DNA of 15,282 bases from Planctomycetota bacterium (GTDB lineage Bacteria > Planctomycetota > Phycisphaerae > SM23-33). Position 1 is the first letter of the stretch, and every line of letters begins with the position of its first letter. Under the pieces are notes generated by a model that was given only the letters and a program-made list of their open reading frames with translations, had not been told where the DNA came from and did not search any database. The position numbers and the translations under genes are program-made. Below are positions 6,699 through 14,014 of this stretch, piece after piece. The stretch spans positions 1 through 15,282 of the forward strand of contig JAGHBS010000068.1 in NCBI GenBank assembly GCA_021160865.1. Direction: 5' to 3'.

Positions 6699-7916
6699 TT
6701 ATCGCATAAGTGGGTTTGAGTTTGACTTGTGCGAAGTAATGTTCATTCTATTTGATTTTCCTGACGGCTTGGAGTTGAACTGTTTCGATGTACCTTCACT
6801 TTTGCCCCTCCCTGCAGCGAAATAGCGTTGTATTACCTTCATAGCCGGTTTTCCTATCGGTATGTATGAAGTATCATTTGGGCCGCCGGTCTGACTCGGG
6901 TGATTTCGCCATTCCCAGATAAGGATACCCGCAACTTCGGGAACGTTATGCCAGGTACGGAAAAATGCTTCGAAACAATTTGCCTGGCCGATTGGATCAG
7001 GTTTGTCAGGATTGACATAATAATTCCACGGTTCTTTCGCGCAGCCAACCTGATTTGGCCAGCCTACCTCGGTGAACATTATCGGCTTGCCGATTTTGCG
7101 CCGCCATTCAAGGATGTGTTTTTTTATCGGCTTCCATGCTTCCAGCAAGACATCGAGCGTGGGTTTTTTATTACCTACAAGGTCGTAATAGACCGTCATA
7201 CCGATGATGTCGAGGTCTTTCCACCATTCAATTTGCTCGTAATGGTCCCAGCTGGCTGAATAACTCAGTTTTCCTTTATATACATTTCTGACCTTTCGTA
7301 TGAGCGTTCGCCAGTGTTGGGTTTCGTCTTCTAAGCTTACCAATTCCGAGCCGATTATCAGGACTTCTACATTCGTTTTCTGGGCAAGTTGAGCATAAAA
7401 GAGGATGTAATTCTCATAATCTTCCCACCAGTGTTCGGGTTTGAGAGGGATTATTTTTCCTCGCCATTCACCAGGACCAGGGTCTTCGAGCAGAACGATT
7501 GGCATCAACACGACCCTGAGTCCCATCTTATGGGCGAGCCTGATTAGTCTCTCGAGCCGAGACAATGACGGTACCTTCCGATATTCAATGAAAAGCGAAC
7601 TCGACGAACAATTTTCCTGATAGGCTGCTATTGACAAGCAGATTGTATTAGCGCCGCTTTGGGCAATCTCCCTGACATACTGCTCAAATGGAATACCTTC
7701 CCAATACGAATGTAGTTGAAGCGTCATACCACGTAATTCAGCCATCGGTGCAGGCTGAGTAGTAGGGGAAAGGGCAGGATAATGCTGACGCTTATTTTTG
7801 AATACCTGAGGCACCGCTGCTGCTGAGAGTAGCAGAACCACCACCGCCAGTATTGTTAATCGTTCACGTCGCAATTCTTCTTGCCTCACAGGGATGTCTT
7901 CGAACTCTTTCATCAT
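6699..7916 (-). CDS. Membrane-anchored glycoside hydrolase, GH113-like TIM barrel
   Basis: 405 residues with a short cytoplasmic N-terminus, one transmembrane or signal-anchor helix at about 20-36, a Pro/Thr linker, and a TIM-barrel catalytic domain at about 60-370. It resembles the GH113 (beta-mannanase-like) family: RGMTLQLHSYWEGIPF at 62-77 is the barrel entry, E191 in IIGSELVSLE is the likely acid/base, and E283 in IMFTEVGWP the likely nucleophile, followed by AGILIWEWRNHP (329-340). The C-terminal 35 residues are polar and Ser/Asn/Lys-rich. The substrate cannot be told from sequence; a beta-mannan or a cell-envelope glycan is inferred. It begins 38 bp after the phosphodiesterase gene on the same strand. 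A TATAAT lies 11 nt before the ATG and there is no ribosome site, so it may have its own leaderless transcript. Confidence 0.85.
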   Translation of the reverse strand: MMKEFEDIPVRQEELRRERLTILAVVVLLLSAAAVPQVFKNKRQHYPALSPTTQPAPMAELRGMTLQLHSYWEGIPFEQYVREIAQSGANTICLSIAAYQENCSSSSLFIEYRKVPSLSRLERLIRLAHKMGLRVVLMPIVLLEDPGPGEWRGKIIPLKPEHWWEDYENYILFYAQLAQKTNVEVLIIGSELVSLEDETQHWRTLIRKVRNVYKGKLSYSASWDHYEQIEWWKDLDIIGMTVYYDLVGNKKPTLDVLLEAWKPIKKHILEWRRKIGKPIMFTEVGWPNQVGCAKEPWNYYVNPDKPDPIGQANCFEAFFRTWHNVPEVAGILIWEWRNHPSQTGGPNDTSYIPIGKPAMKVIQRYFAAGRGKSEGTSKQFNSKPSGKSNRMNITSHKSNSNPLMR

Positions 7917-7927
7917 CTATGTATAGC

Positions 7928-7933
7928 ATTATA
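7928..7933 (-). promoter_or_regulatory. Consensus -10 hexamer just before the glycosidase ATG
   Basis: Perfect TATAAT on the minus strand, 11 nt before the ATG at 7916. The -35 position (AAATAA) is poor. A start here would leave a leader of about 4-5 nt. Confidence 0.4.
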
Positions 7934-7954
7934 TTTTATTTTGCTGACCTTTAT

Positions 7955-9640
7955 TTACTGGTCCTCAGATAACCGTGATGCTCCTTTTAATCTCTTGGCG
8001 ATACTGATGCCGTCAAGTTTAATTTTTATACGCTCTGCACGTCCGATTAATTCAAGCATCGTTGGCATCAGGTTTATCGTTCGAGCAGCTCTAATCGTCC
8101 GTCCGTGCGGTATTCCAGGACCAGCCCAGATCCACGGTACAATAATTTCATGTCGAACGATGCCACCATGTCCGCCTCGATTACTAGGATGTCTTGGCGA
8201 ATCGAAGTCCCACCCATCACGGGCAAACAACATAATATCACCACTTCGTGGTGAGTCGCTCAGCTCAATTAGCTGAACGACGCAATCGGGATGGGGGGTA
8301 TCAATACTTGCCTTTAGCCAAACTTCTGCATCGTGGTATTTACCGTCCACCAATTTGGCGGCAGGGGAAGAAGTAGAATATCCAAGCGGATCAGCTCCTT
8401 TTACCACACGGTAGCGGTAGAGTTTCTGCTTATCCCGAGTAATTCGTTCAATTATTCCGATACCATTTCTATTGTACACTCTAACGGCATTGTTTCCCGC
8501 AGGGGCTACCACCAATTCAATCGCTTCCTGATTAGCAAGCAATTCTGGCAAAGATACCTTCGCAATTGTCTTTTTGTCCTTTACTGTTCCGAATTTTTGA
8601 ACGAAGTTTTCAATTTCCTCTATCGTAGGTCTTTCCCACCAGTGTTTCCTGCTTCTAAGGTGAATAGCACAGAATCGCTTGCTGCTGACAGCAATAACTG
8701 CCCGTGCCTTTGCAAAATGCCGAAGACGCTGCTCGAAAGGAACATTTTTGCCAAACATCTTATTGATAGTTGCGATACCGAGATTTTTTCTAAAGTAACT
8801 TACCACATCGAAGTGGTTGGGTGTATTGACGAAGCCATGATCGGATACCAGCGTGATGTAGGTTTTCTCCAGCAAGTTTGCTTTTTCAAGTGCCTGGCAA
8901 ATATTTCCAATCTGCCTGTCCACATCAATAATCATATCAGCGTAATGTCCGTCGGTCGTTCCATGCATGTGTCCGATGGTGTCGGGGGTAACATAGTAAC
9001 CCAGGATGAACCTTGGCCAGCGGCCCGTGAGATTGGCAACATTGCTAATAAGTTCAAATCTGACCGTTGTGAGATGATTTACGTTTTTCTGAAGCCCGAA
9101 GTACCAGGAAATTCCAGCTGATGCCCAATTGTCGATATTCCGCGTCACTCCCCTGCGTACTGGTACAAGAATGGTGGCTGTGTATTCATCGTGAAGTAAT
9201 TCGTAGATGGTCGGATATGTGAAATCAAAATCGACATCCCGATAGGTTTTTATGAACCCGTAATCGTGAAAGATAAGAGAATATCGGTCGAACCATTTGT
9301 TGGCAACAATTCCATGATGGCCAGGAAAAACTCCAGTGGCGAAGGATACATCGTTTGCATAAGTAATCGTTGGCAGTGATGCTACTGCTGATTTGACCGT
9401 CACGCCCCGCTTGATGAGATATTTTGTAATGTTAGGCAACCGACCTGCTTTCAGGAGTGAATTAAAGACATTGATATCAAGACCATCGACCCAGATTACA
9501 AGCCCCATTTTCTCTGGGACATGTGTTTCGGGCGAGATAGCTACCTTCGGAGGGGCATCAGGCACACATGCCAACCCCATCAATATGACCGAAGGTACAA
9601 AGAGGTAGATTATAATTCGTTTCTTACTCATTATGGTCAT
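7955..9640 (-). CDS. Type I phosphodiesterase/nucleotide pyrophosphatase-like protein (alkaline phosphatase superfamily), exported
   Basis: 561 residues from the ATG at 9640. Residues 8-25 form a hydrophobic signal ending in GLAC, an imperfect lipobox, so it is either a lipoprotein or Sec-exported. The two-zinc active site of NPP enzymes is complete: D52 (VIWVDGLD), nucleophile T93 (TYAN), D220 and H224 (PDTIGH), D267 and H268 (SDHGF), H491 (GGHGG). The order matches Xanthomonas NPP. The gap between H268 and H491 (223 residues) is about twice that family's, so an extra domain lies at roughly 290-450. Likely substrates are periplasmic phosphodiesters or nucleotides; the exact one is unknown. 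Alternative starts are TTG-type further upstream (9685) and ATG 9631. It is adjacent to the glycosidase gene, so joint envelope-polymer processing is possible (inference). Confidence 0.87.
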   Translation of the reverse strand: MTIMSKKRIIIYLFVPSVILMGLACVPDAPPKVAISPETHVPEKMGLVIWVDGLDINVFNSLLKAGRLPNITKYLIKRGVTVKSAVASLPTITYANDVSFATGVFPGHHGIVANKWFDRYSLIFHDYGFIKTYRDVDFDFTYPTIYELLHDEYTATILVPVRRGVTRNIDNWASAGISWYFGLQKNVNHLTTVRFELISNVANLTGRWPRFILGYYVTPDTIGHMHGTTDGHYADMIIDVDRQIGNICQALEKANLLEKTYITLVSDHGFVNTPNHFDVVSYFRKNLGIATINKMFGKNVPFEQRLRHFAKARAVIAVSSKRFCAIHLRSRKHWWERPTIEEIENFVQKFGTVKDKKTIAKVSLPELLANQEAIELVVAPAGNNAVRVYNRNGIGIIERITRDKQKLYRYRVVKGADPLGYSTSSPAAKLVDGKYHDAEVWLKASIDTPHPDCVVQLIELSDSPRSGDIMLFARDGWDFDSPRHPSNRGGHGGIVRHEIIVPWIWAGPGIPHGRTIRAARTINLMPTMLELIGRAERIKIKLDGISIAKRLKGASRLSEDQ

Positions 9641-9650
9641 GAAGCAATGT

Positions 9651-9679
9651 ATATTAGAAAACAAAGTAATCTGTTGCAA
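9651..9679 (-). promoter_or_regulatory. Promoter of the phosphodiesterase gene, abutting the ATG
   Basis: TTGCAA (9674-9679), 17-bp spacer, TAATAT (9651-9656), then 10 nt to the ATG at 9640. No Shine-Dalgarno is visible. The predicted leader is about 3 nt. Confidence 0.5.
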
Positions 9680-9839
9680 TATCATAGGTAAGACAAAATC
9701 GGGTAAACGGGCTAAAAGGTAGCAGAGTTCTTAATCATTTGCCTGTAATTTACCCTTATCTTTTCCATTTATTTTCGGTGGGGATTTGGTAAAATAAGAT
9801 TACGTGTGGTAGGTTCATCTCATAAACGCATCTTGATTT

Positions 9840-9846
9840 AGGAGAG
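9840..9846 (+). promoter_or_regulatory. Shine-Dalgarno of the 127-aa gene
   Basis: AGGAGAG, 5 nt before the ATG at 9852. It supports this short gene being translated. The rest of 9641-9839 holds no gene I can support. Confidence 0.6.
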
Positions 9847-9851
9847 TAGAT

Positions 9852-10235
9852 ATGCCAGAAGACGAAGAAGGCCCAATTCCCCTTGAAGAAGATGATCTTG
9901 AACCGTTGCCTCTGGTTGGTGATGAGGAAGGAGAGGGTTCCGGGGGCGTTTCCTCCCAAGCCTCCAGCAAGATTCGTGCCTTTGGTGCACATACGTCCCC
10001 GACTGCTGCGAAGCAGCGCCAGTTCAAAAGGCCGTTGAATATGACCGGCACAGGTGCGACGAGATGTAAAATGTTTCATTCAAAACTTACTGTCGCAGCA
10101 TTGTCTCACATGATTGAGCAGATTAATGAATGGCTCGATGAAAACGAAGTGGAGGTAAAGTTTGTCGGTCAGGTCGTCGGCACGATGGAAGGTAAGACGC
10201 CCGAACCCAATCTCATAATCACCGTTTGGTATTGA
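9852..10235 (+). CDS. Small protein of unknown function with acidic N-terminal tail
   Basis: 127 residues, with no signal peptide or membrane segment. Residues 1-28 are very acidic and Pro-rich, and 29-57 look disordered. A compact basic/mixed domain follows at about 58-127: FKRPLNMTGTGATRCKMFHS, then a predicted helix LSHMIEQINEWLDENEV and two strands VKFVGQVVGTMEG and NLIITVWY, i.e. helix followed by strands. I have an impression that such a C-terminal domain occurs in other planctomycete hypothetical proteins, but I cannot name a family. The strong AGGAGAG ribosome site and the sharp composition change within the protein support it being real. It is convergent with the histidine kinase gene, with a long hairpin between the two stops. 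Confidence 0.75.
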   Translation: MPEDEEGPIPLEEDDLEPLPLVGDEEGEGSGGVSSQASSKIRAFGAHTSPTAAKQRQFKRPLNMTGTGATRCKMFHSKLTVAALSHMIEQINEWLDENEVEVKFVGQVVGTMEGKTPEPNLIITVWY

Positions 10236-10244
10236 TTGTGCTTG

Positions 10245-10291
10245 CCGGTACTGATAAGAGGAGGCAGAATTGCTCATTCCTTATCAGCCGG
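10245..10291. repeat. Long inverted repeat at the junction of convergent genes
   Basis: CCGG-TA-CTGATAAG (10245-10258) pairs with CTTATCAGCCGG (10280-10291): 12 bp with a TA bulge and a 21-nt loop. It spans the gap between the unknown 127-aa gene and the histidine kinase and includes the kinase's last codons. There is no T-tract on either strand, so it may be a mRNA-stabilising or factor-dependent end rather than a simple terminator. Confidence 0.45.
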
Positions 10292-11839
10292 TGTAATTGG
10301 TAAGGTAATGGTGAACGTTGCCCCGTGTCCGGGTTCGCTCTGGAGAGTGATTTTGCCCTTCAGTAGTGTTGCTAATGAGCGTGAGATGGCAAGACCGAGC
10401 CCAGCCCCATCGTGCTCACGAGTCATCGGGTTATCAAGTCGGGAAAACTTTTCGAATATTCGTTCCTGATCTGCCAGTGGTATCCCTGGTCCTGTATCTG
10501 ATACAGACACTGCTACTGAATCGGTTTTTAATGGTGAAACGGTGCTATCAACCCGTCTGGCTGAAATAGTTACCTTCCCGCCAGCGGGGGTGAACTTGAT
10601 AGCATTACTTATGAGGTTGTAGAGGATCTGTTGGACCTTCTGGGGGTCGGATTGGATGATGGGGATGTCATCAGCAAATTCGGTAATTAGTTCCAGACGC
10701 TTTTTATCTGCCAACGGTCGAACTAACTGAACAAGGGTATCGCATAAGTCAGTAATGGAGACTTTTTCGATGTTTACCTGTTCTTTGCCTGCTGCTATTT
10801 TTGCAGAGGTGAGCATCTCATTAATAATGCTCTGAAGCATCCGTGCAGAGGTTAGTATATTCTCGGCGTATCGTCGGCGTTTTTCATCGTCTGTTTGCAT
10901 CAATAGTTCGGTAAAGCCAATGATACTGTTGAGCGGTGTACGCAATTCATGCGAAACATTGGCAAGGAACTCGTTCTTAATCCGATCAATCTGATACAAT
11001 GCAATGTTAGCCTGAGTTAACTCTCTCAATCTGATATCCAATGCCCTGCTTGCCCGACGGAGCTGATCCTGAAGAGTAGTTATCACGTCAAGCATTTCGT
11101 TAAATCGCCGGGCAAGCATTTCGAATTCATCACCACTTGATATTTCGCATCGTTCCGTAAGGTTGCCCTCTGCGACCTTTTCTGAAAAGTTGTAAAGTTT
11201 TTTTACCGGCGAGAGGACAAATCGACCTGTAATTATGCTAAAGGTTATCACCGCAGTTATCGTTGAAAGTATCGCTCCAAGAATGAACATCCCTCGTGTC
11301 CACCAGATTAGGCTACCTGTAGGTGGTGGAATGGTCAGGTCGATTAATCCTATTAATTTCCCAGGCTCAACAGTAGTATAGTCAGTAATTCCATGAACAT
11401 AAGGCGGAGACATCTTGGCTCGTACAGCACGGAAGCAACGATAGACTTTTCTGCCTCGATTGTCTTCCTCGGTGAAGATGATTATCTTACGCCGTCGGTC
11501 CGTACGGAATGTCTGTATTGCTTGCTTGATGCTCGGGTCCATCGAGGAGGTGGAATTTTCAGTAACGGCTATGAATATCGGACCTCGTCGTCCTTTGCCT
11601 TTTGAAGAAAAGTATCTTGCTATCGGCAAGTTATTTTCGCCTGTTATTTTCCCCTCTTCCCATTGTTGAAGTGCGATGGCGGATATTTCTGCTGCCGATT
11701 GTGCCGCTGCCTGTTCGGTGAGCCGTTCGGTAAAGTACCACGGACCGGCAAGGGCAGCAATTATGATCGCCAAGCCTGCACCGGCAAAGAGTATCCGAAG
11801 TTTCGTTGACAGCGAGATGCGTACAAAACTCTTAGCCAT
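10274..11839 (-). CDS. HAMP-domain sensor histidine kinase
   Basis: 521-residue inner-membrane sensor kinase. TM1 is at about 14-35, a periplasmic sensor region at about 36-178, TM2 at about 182-205, and a HAMP linker at about 206-258 (including GDEFEMLARRFNEM). A coiled-coil leads to the dimerisation domain with phospho-acceptor H297 in FLANVSHELRTPLN. The catalytic domain has the N box with N408 and N412, G1 motif SDTGPGIP (447-454), F motif IFEKFSR and G2 motif GAGLGLAIS (478-486). All catalytic elements are intact. The sensor region contains a helix then FIAVTENS and GKLIGLIDLTIPP, possibly a PAS- or DUF3365-like fold; the ligand is unknown. No response regulator is adjacent, so it is an orphan here. 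The ATG has TAGAAT 7 nt upstream and no Shine-Dalgarno. A 76-bp gap separates it from the upstream small membrane protein. Confidence 0.93.
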   Translation of the reverse strand: MAKSFVRISLSTKLRILFAGAGLAIIIAALAGPWYFTERLTEQAAAQSAAEISAIALQQWEEGKITGENNLPIARYFSSKGKGRRGPIFIAVTENSTSSMDPSIKQAIQTFRTDRRRKIIIFTEEDNRGRKVYRCFRAVRAKMSPPYVHGITDYTTVEPGKLIGLIDLTIPPPTGSLIWWTRGMFILGAILSTITAVITFSIITGRFVLSPVKKLYNFSEKVAEGNLTERCEISSGDEFEMLARRFNEMLDVITTLQDQLRRASRALDIRLRELTQANIALYQIDRIKNEFLANVSHELRTPLNSIIGFTELLMQTDDEKRRRYAENILTSARMLQSIINEMLTSAKIAAGKEQVNIEKVSITDLCDTLVQLVRPLADKKRLELITEFADDIPIIQSDPQKVQQILYNLISNAIKFTPAGGKVTISARRVDSTVSPLKTDSVAVSVSDTGPGIPLADQERIFEKFSRLDNPMTREHDGAGLGLAISRSLATLLKGKITLQSEPGHGATFTITLPITPADKE

Positions 11840-11846
11840 ATCTGCT

Positions 11847-11852
11847 ATTCTA
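11847..11852 (-). promoter_or_regulatory. -10-like hexamer 7 nt before the histidine kinase ATG
   Basis: TAGAAT (5 of 6 to consensus) with GTGCTA 17 bp further upstream (3 of 6). Transcription from it would start on or next to the ATG. This is weaker than the lpxD case. Confidence 0.3.
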
Positions 11853-11915
11853 CAGAATCACCTGAAAAATAGCACCTTCAAGCACCCTAAAATAAACGTT
11901 GACAGGATTGGATTT

Positions 11916-12311
11916 TCATTTATTCGGAGTGGGTTTGGTTGTGGTTTGATTTGGCGATGATGTGGGGGCTTCTACGATTATTACATCACCTTTACTAAAA
12001 CCTATCCAGCGGGCAATTGTAGCAGGTAACAATAAGGCATCGGTCTCTTTACCATCGAGAGAGACTTTCTTGCGCTCAAGATTCTTCCGTTCGATTGAGA
12101 CACCGATGGGGTTTTGTAGGAGCGACTTTTCCATCTTTTCCAATGCATTTTGTCTTTGTAGCAGCATCTGTGCGTGGGCGAGACTTCTTTTAGCTCGAAT
12201 AGCCTCAAGCCGTGATCGTAGCCATAACCCTGACAATAGGATGATTATCAAAATTAGCAACGAGAAAGTAATTACAGAAAATTTTTGATTTATCTTATTG
12301 GATATATCCAT
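11916..12311 (-). CDS. Small single-pass membrane protein with coiled coil, unknown function
   Basis: 131 residues. TM helix at about 12-31 (VITFSLLILIIILLSGLWL), then a charged helix at about 32-65 (RSRLEAIRAKRSLAHAQMLL and on) likely to form a coiled coil. A small beta-rich segment at about 68-114 contains IGVSIERKNLERKKVSLDG and ARWIGFSKGDVIIVEAP, followed by a Thr/Pro/Asn-rich tail. The phrase 'A..IGFSKGDVIIVEAP' slightly recalls AbrB-type swapped-hairpin strands, but I would not assign a family. The start ATG has a weak CAGGG about 9 nt upstream. It sits between the radical SAM gene (62-bp gap) and the histidine kinase gene (76-bp gap), all on one strand, and may be an accessory to the kinase (inference). 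Confidence 0.65.
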   Translation of the reverse strand: MDISNKINQKFSVITFSLLILIIILLSGLWLRSRLEAIRAKRSLAHAQMLLQRQNALEKMEKSLLQNPIGVSIERKNLERKKVSLDGKETDALLLPATIARWIGFSKGDVIIVEAPTSSPNQTTTKPTPNK

Positions 12312-12373
12312 TGGCTTACCCTGATTAGATGTATTGATTTGTTGCTAAATGTTCACAGGATACCTTGAAAGTG

Positions 12374-14014
12374 TCAATTGGTATTGGTTTCTCCCAGGCT
12401 CCGGGCGATGCGTTTATCAGCATCAGTTGCTATGAAGTCTGTGAATTTCGGCAGAGGTCTGCCACGTTTCTCATAATAATATCTTATCCCGCGGTATATT
12501 GCCATATTAGCCAGATATGAATATTTTTTCAGCGGGAGGATCTTTAATCGTCTAAACATGCTTTTCGGTGTATAGAACTCATAGAACGCTGCCATTTGAG
12601 CGTGGCGAAGTTGCTGTTCGGTCATCTTCTTTGGTTTGAATACGACTGTGGCACCGTTGTATTTGTCCCACTCGGTCGTTAGCAATCTACCCTGGCGTCG
12701 AAACTGTTCGAATATGGCTGTCCCTGGATAGGGTGTCAGTATCGGGTAGCAACTCATACAGAGATTTGTTCTTTGTGCAAAGCGGACTGCATTCATACAA
12801 TCTTGCCAGTCATCGCTATCGAAGCCGAAGATGAACGAGCCCCAAACACTGATGCCGTAGGATTGTATCTTTCGGATTTTCTGTTCATACAGTTCTGCTT
12901 TTGCGTAGCGTTTGCCTGCTTCGGTGAGCGTGGCACTTTTGGGACTTTCCAGCCCGATGATAATACCGATGCACCCGCTGTCGCGCATTGCCGCTAACAG
13001 TTTATCGTCGTCAGCAATTAGGATATCACACTGACTTGCCCAACGAATCTTAAGCGGCTTTAGTCTTTCAAACAGTTCCATCGCCCAGGCGTGATTGCCG
13101 GCAACATCGTCGTCCGAGAAGATAAACACCCTCGTGCGGAATTGCTCATACGCTTGAGCCACTTCTTCAACGATGTCCGAGATTTCCCGTTGGCGGAATT
13201 TCCTGCCAAAGATTGCCGGGGTAGTGCAAAATGTGCAATTGTGCGGACAGCCTCGAGTTGTCTGGATGGGGTTGAAGACAAGGTAATCGGCAGGGTTGAG
13301 TAAGTCTTTCCGTGGCGTGGCGATGGGGGCATCAGGCTGCTCAGTCCAGTCATAAAATCGTTTCGCTTTACCTTCTTGTAAGTCTTTCAGTGCACGGGGC
13401 AGGGTGCCTTCAGCATCGCCTCGACAGACGATCGTCGCATGCTCGAGTGCTTCTTCAGGAAGGGCTGACGGATGAATACCACCAAGGATTACCGGTACAT
13501 TCAGGCGACGGTAATCATCGGCGATTTCGTATGCCCTGCGGGCCTGTGTCGTCATTGCACCGATGCCCACTGCATCAACGTCAGCCCTTGCCTTGTGCTT
13601 CTGCTCGGTGACGTTTTCGTCGATAATCTCGACGTCCCAATCATCGGGAACGACGGCAGCACAGATTGCAAGGTTTAATGGCATGAACAAAGCCCGACGC
13701 GAAAAGGTCATCTTTTGGATAATCTCAGGCATGGTAATCGTCGAAAGCGGACTGCGAGGGTTTATCAACCGAAGTTTCCAGCGACGTTTGAATCCTGTTG
13801 ATACTGATGATGCCGTTTTAGGAGAGGGAGAATTATCAATGTTCTCATTAAGGGAAGTTGTCTTTACGTCGGTGGTGACGGTGGGAGGTTCTCTCTTCCC
13901 GGCTGATGATTTTGTCAAGCCCGTCTTATTCTTATCTTTCTTACTTACGAGTCGGTTTTTATTAGATATGCTTATCACGGTGTTTATTGCAGATATATTT
14001 CCGCCACCGCCCAT
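12374..14014 (-). CDS. B12-binding-domain radical SAM protein
   Basis: 546 residues. Residues 1-75 are low-complexity (Ser/Thr/Lys/Asn-rich), unlike the rest. The B12-binding-like Rossmann domain spans about 78-230: LRLINPRSPLSTITMPEII, VEIIDENV, VDAVGIGAM, VILGGIHPSALPEEAL (175-190). The radical SAM barrel spans about 248-440, with the 4Fe-4S cysteines C256, C260 and C263 in RGCPHNCTFC and a glycine-rich FIFGFDSDD. A C-terminal helical region follows. The family includes methyltransferases and ring- or chain-forming enzymes; the substrate is unknown. ATG 14014 overlaps the upstream lipoprotein gene by 31 bp and has only a weak GGAA. The true start may lie further in, since strand 1 of the B12 fold begins near residue 78; no good in-frame ATG sits there except at residue 95. 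Confidence 0.9.
   Translation of the reverse strand: MGGGGNISAINTVISISNKNRLVSKKDKNKTGLTKSSAGKREPPTVTTDVKTTSLNENIDNSPSPKTASSVSTGFKRRWKLRLINPRSPLSTITMPEIIQKMTFSRRALFMPLNLAICAAVVPDDWDVEIIDENVTEQKHKARADVDAVGIGAMTTQARRAYEIADDYRRLNVPVILGGIHPSALPEEALEHATIVCRGDAEGTLPRALKDLQEGKAKRFYDWTEQPDAPIATPRKDLLNPADYLVFNPIQTTRGCPHNCTFCTTPAIFGRKFRQREISDIVEEVAQAYEQFRTRVFIFSDDDVAGNHAWAMELFERLKPLKIRWASQCDILIADDDKLLAAMRDSGCIGIIIGLESPKSATLTEAGKRYAKAELYEQKIRKIQSYGISVWGSFIFGFDSDDWQDCMNAVRFAQRTNLCMSCYPILTPYPGTAIFEQFRRQGRLLTTEWDKYNGATVVFKPKKMTEQQLRHAQMAAFYEFYTPKSMFRRLKILPLKKYSYLANMAIYRGIRYYYEKRGRPLPKFTDFIATDADKRIARSLGETNTN

Noticed and set aside
8333..9121. 262-codon open frame on the plus strand
   Set aside because: It is exactly antisense to the NPP-like phosphodiesterase, whose seven metal ligands and signal peptide are intact. 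The antisense product is Cys/Phe/Ser-rich with no recognisable domain.
9701..9755. GGGTAAA...TTTACCC inverted repeat
   Set aside because: The arms are only 7 bp and 41 bp apart, in AT-rich DNA; chance is likely.
9756..10079. Minus-strand frames of 107 and 78 codons
   Set aside because: Antisense to the 127-aa gene, which has the strong AGGAGAG site; the Ser/Gly-rich antisense product mirrors the acidic tail.
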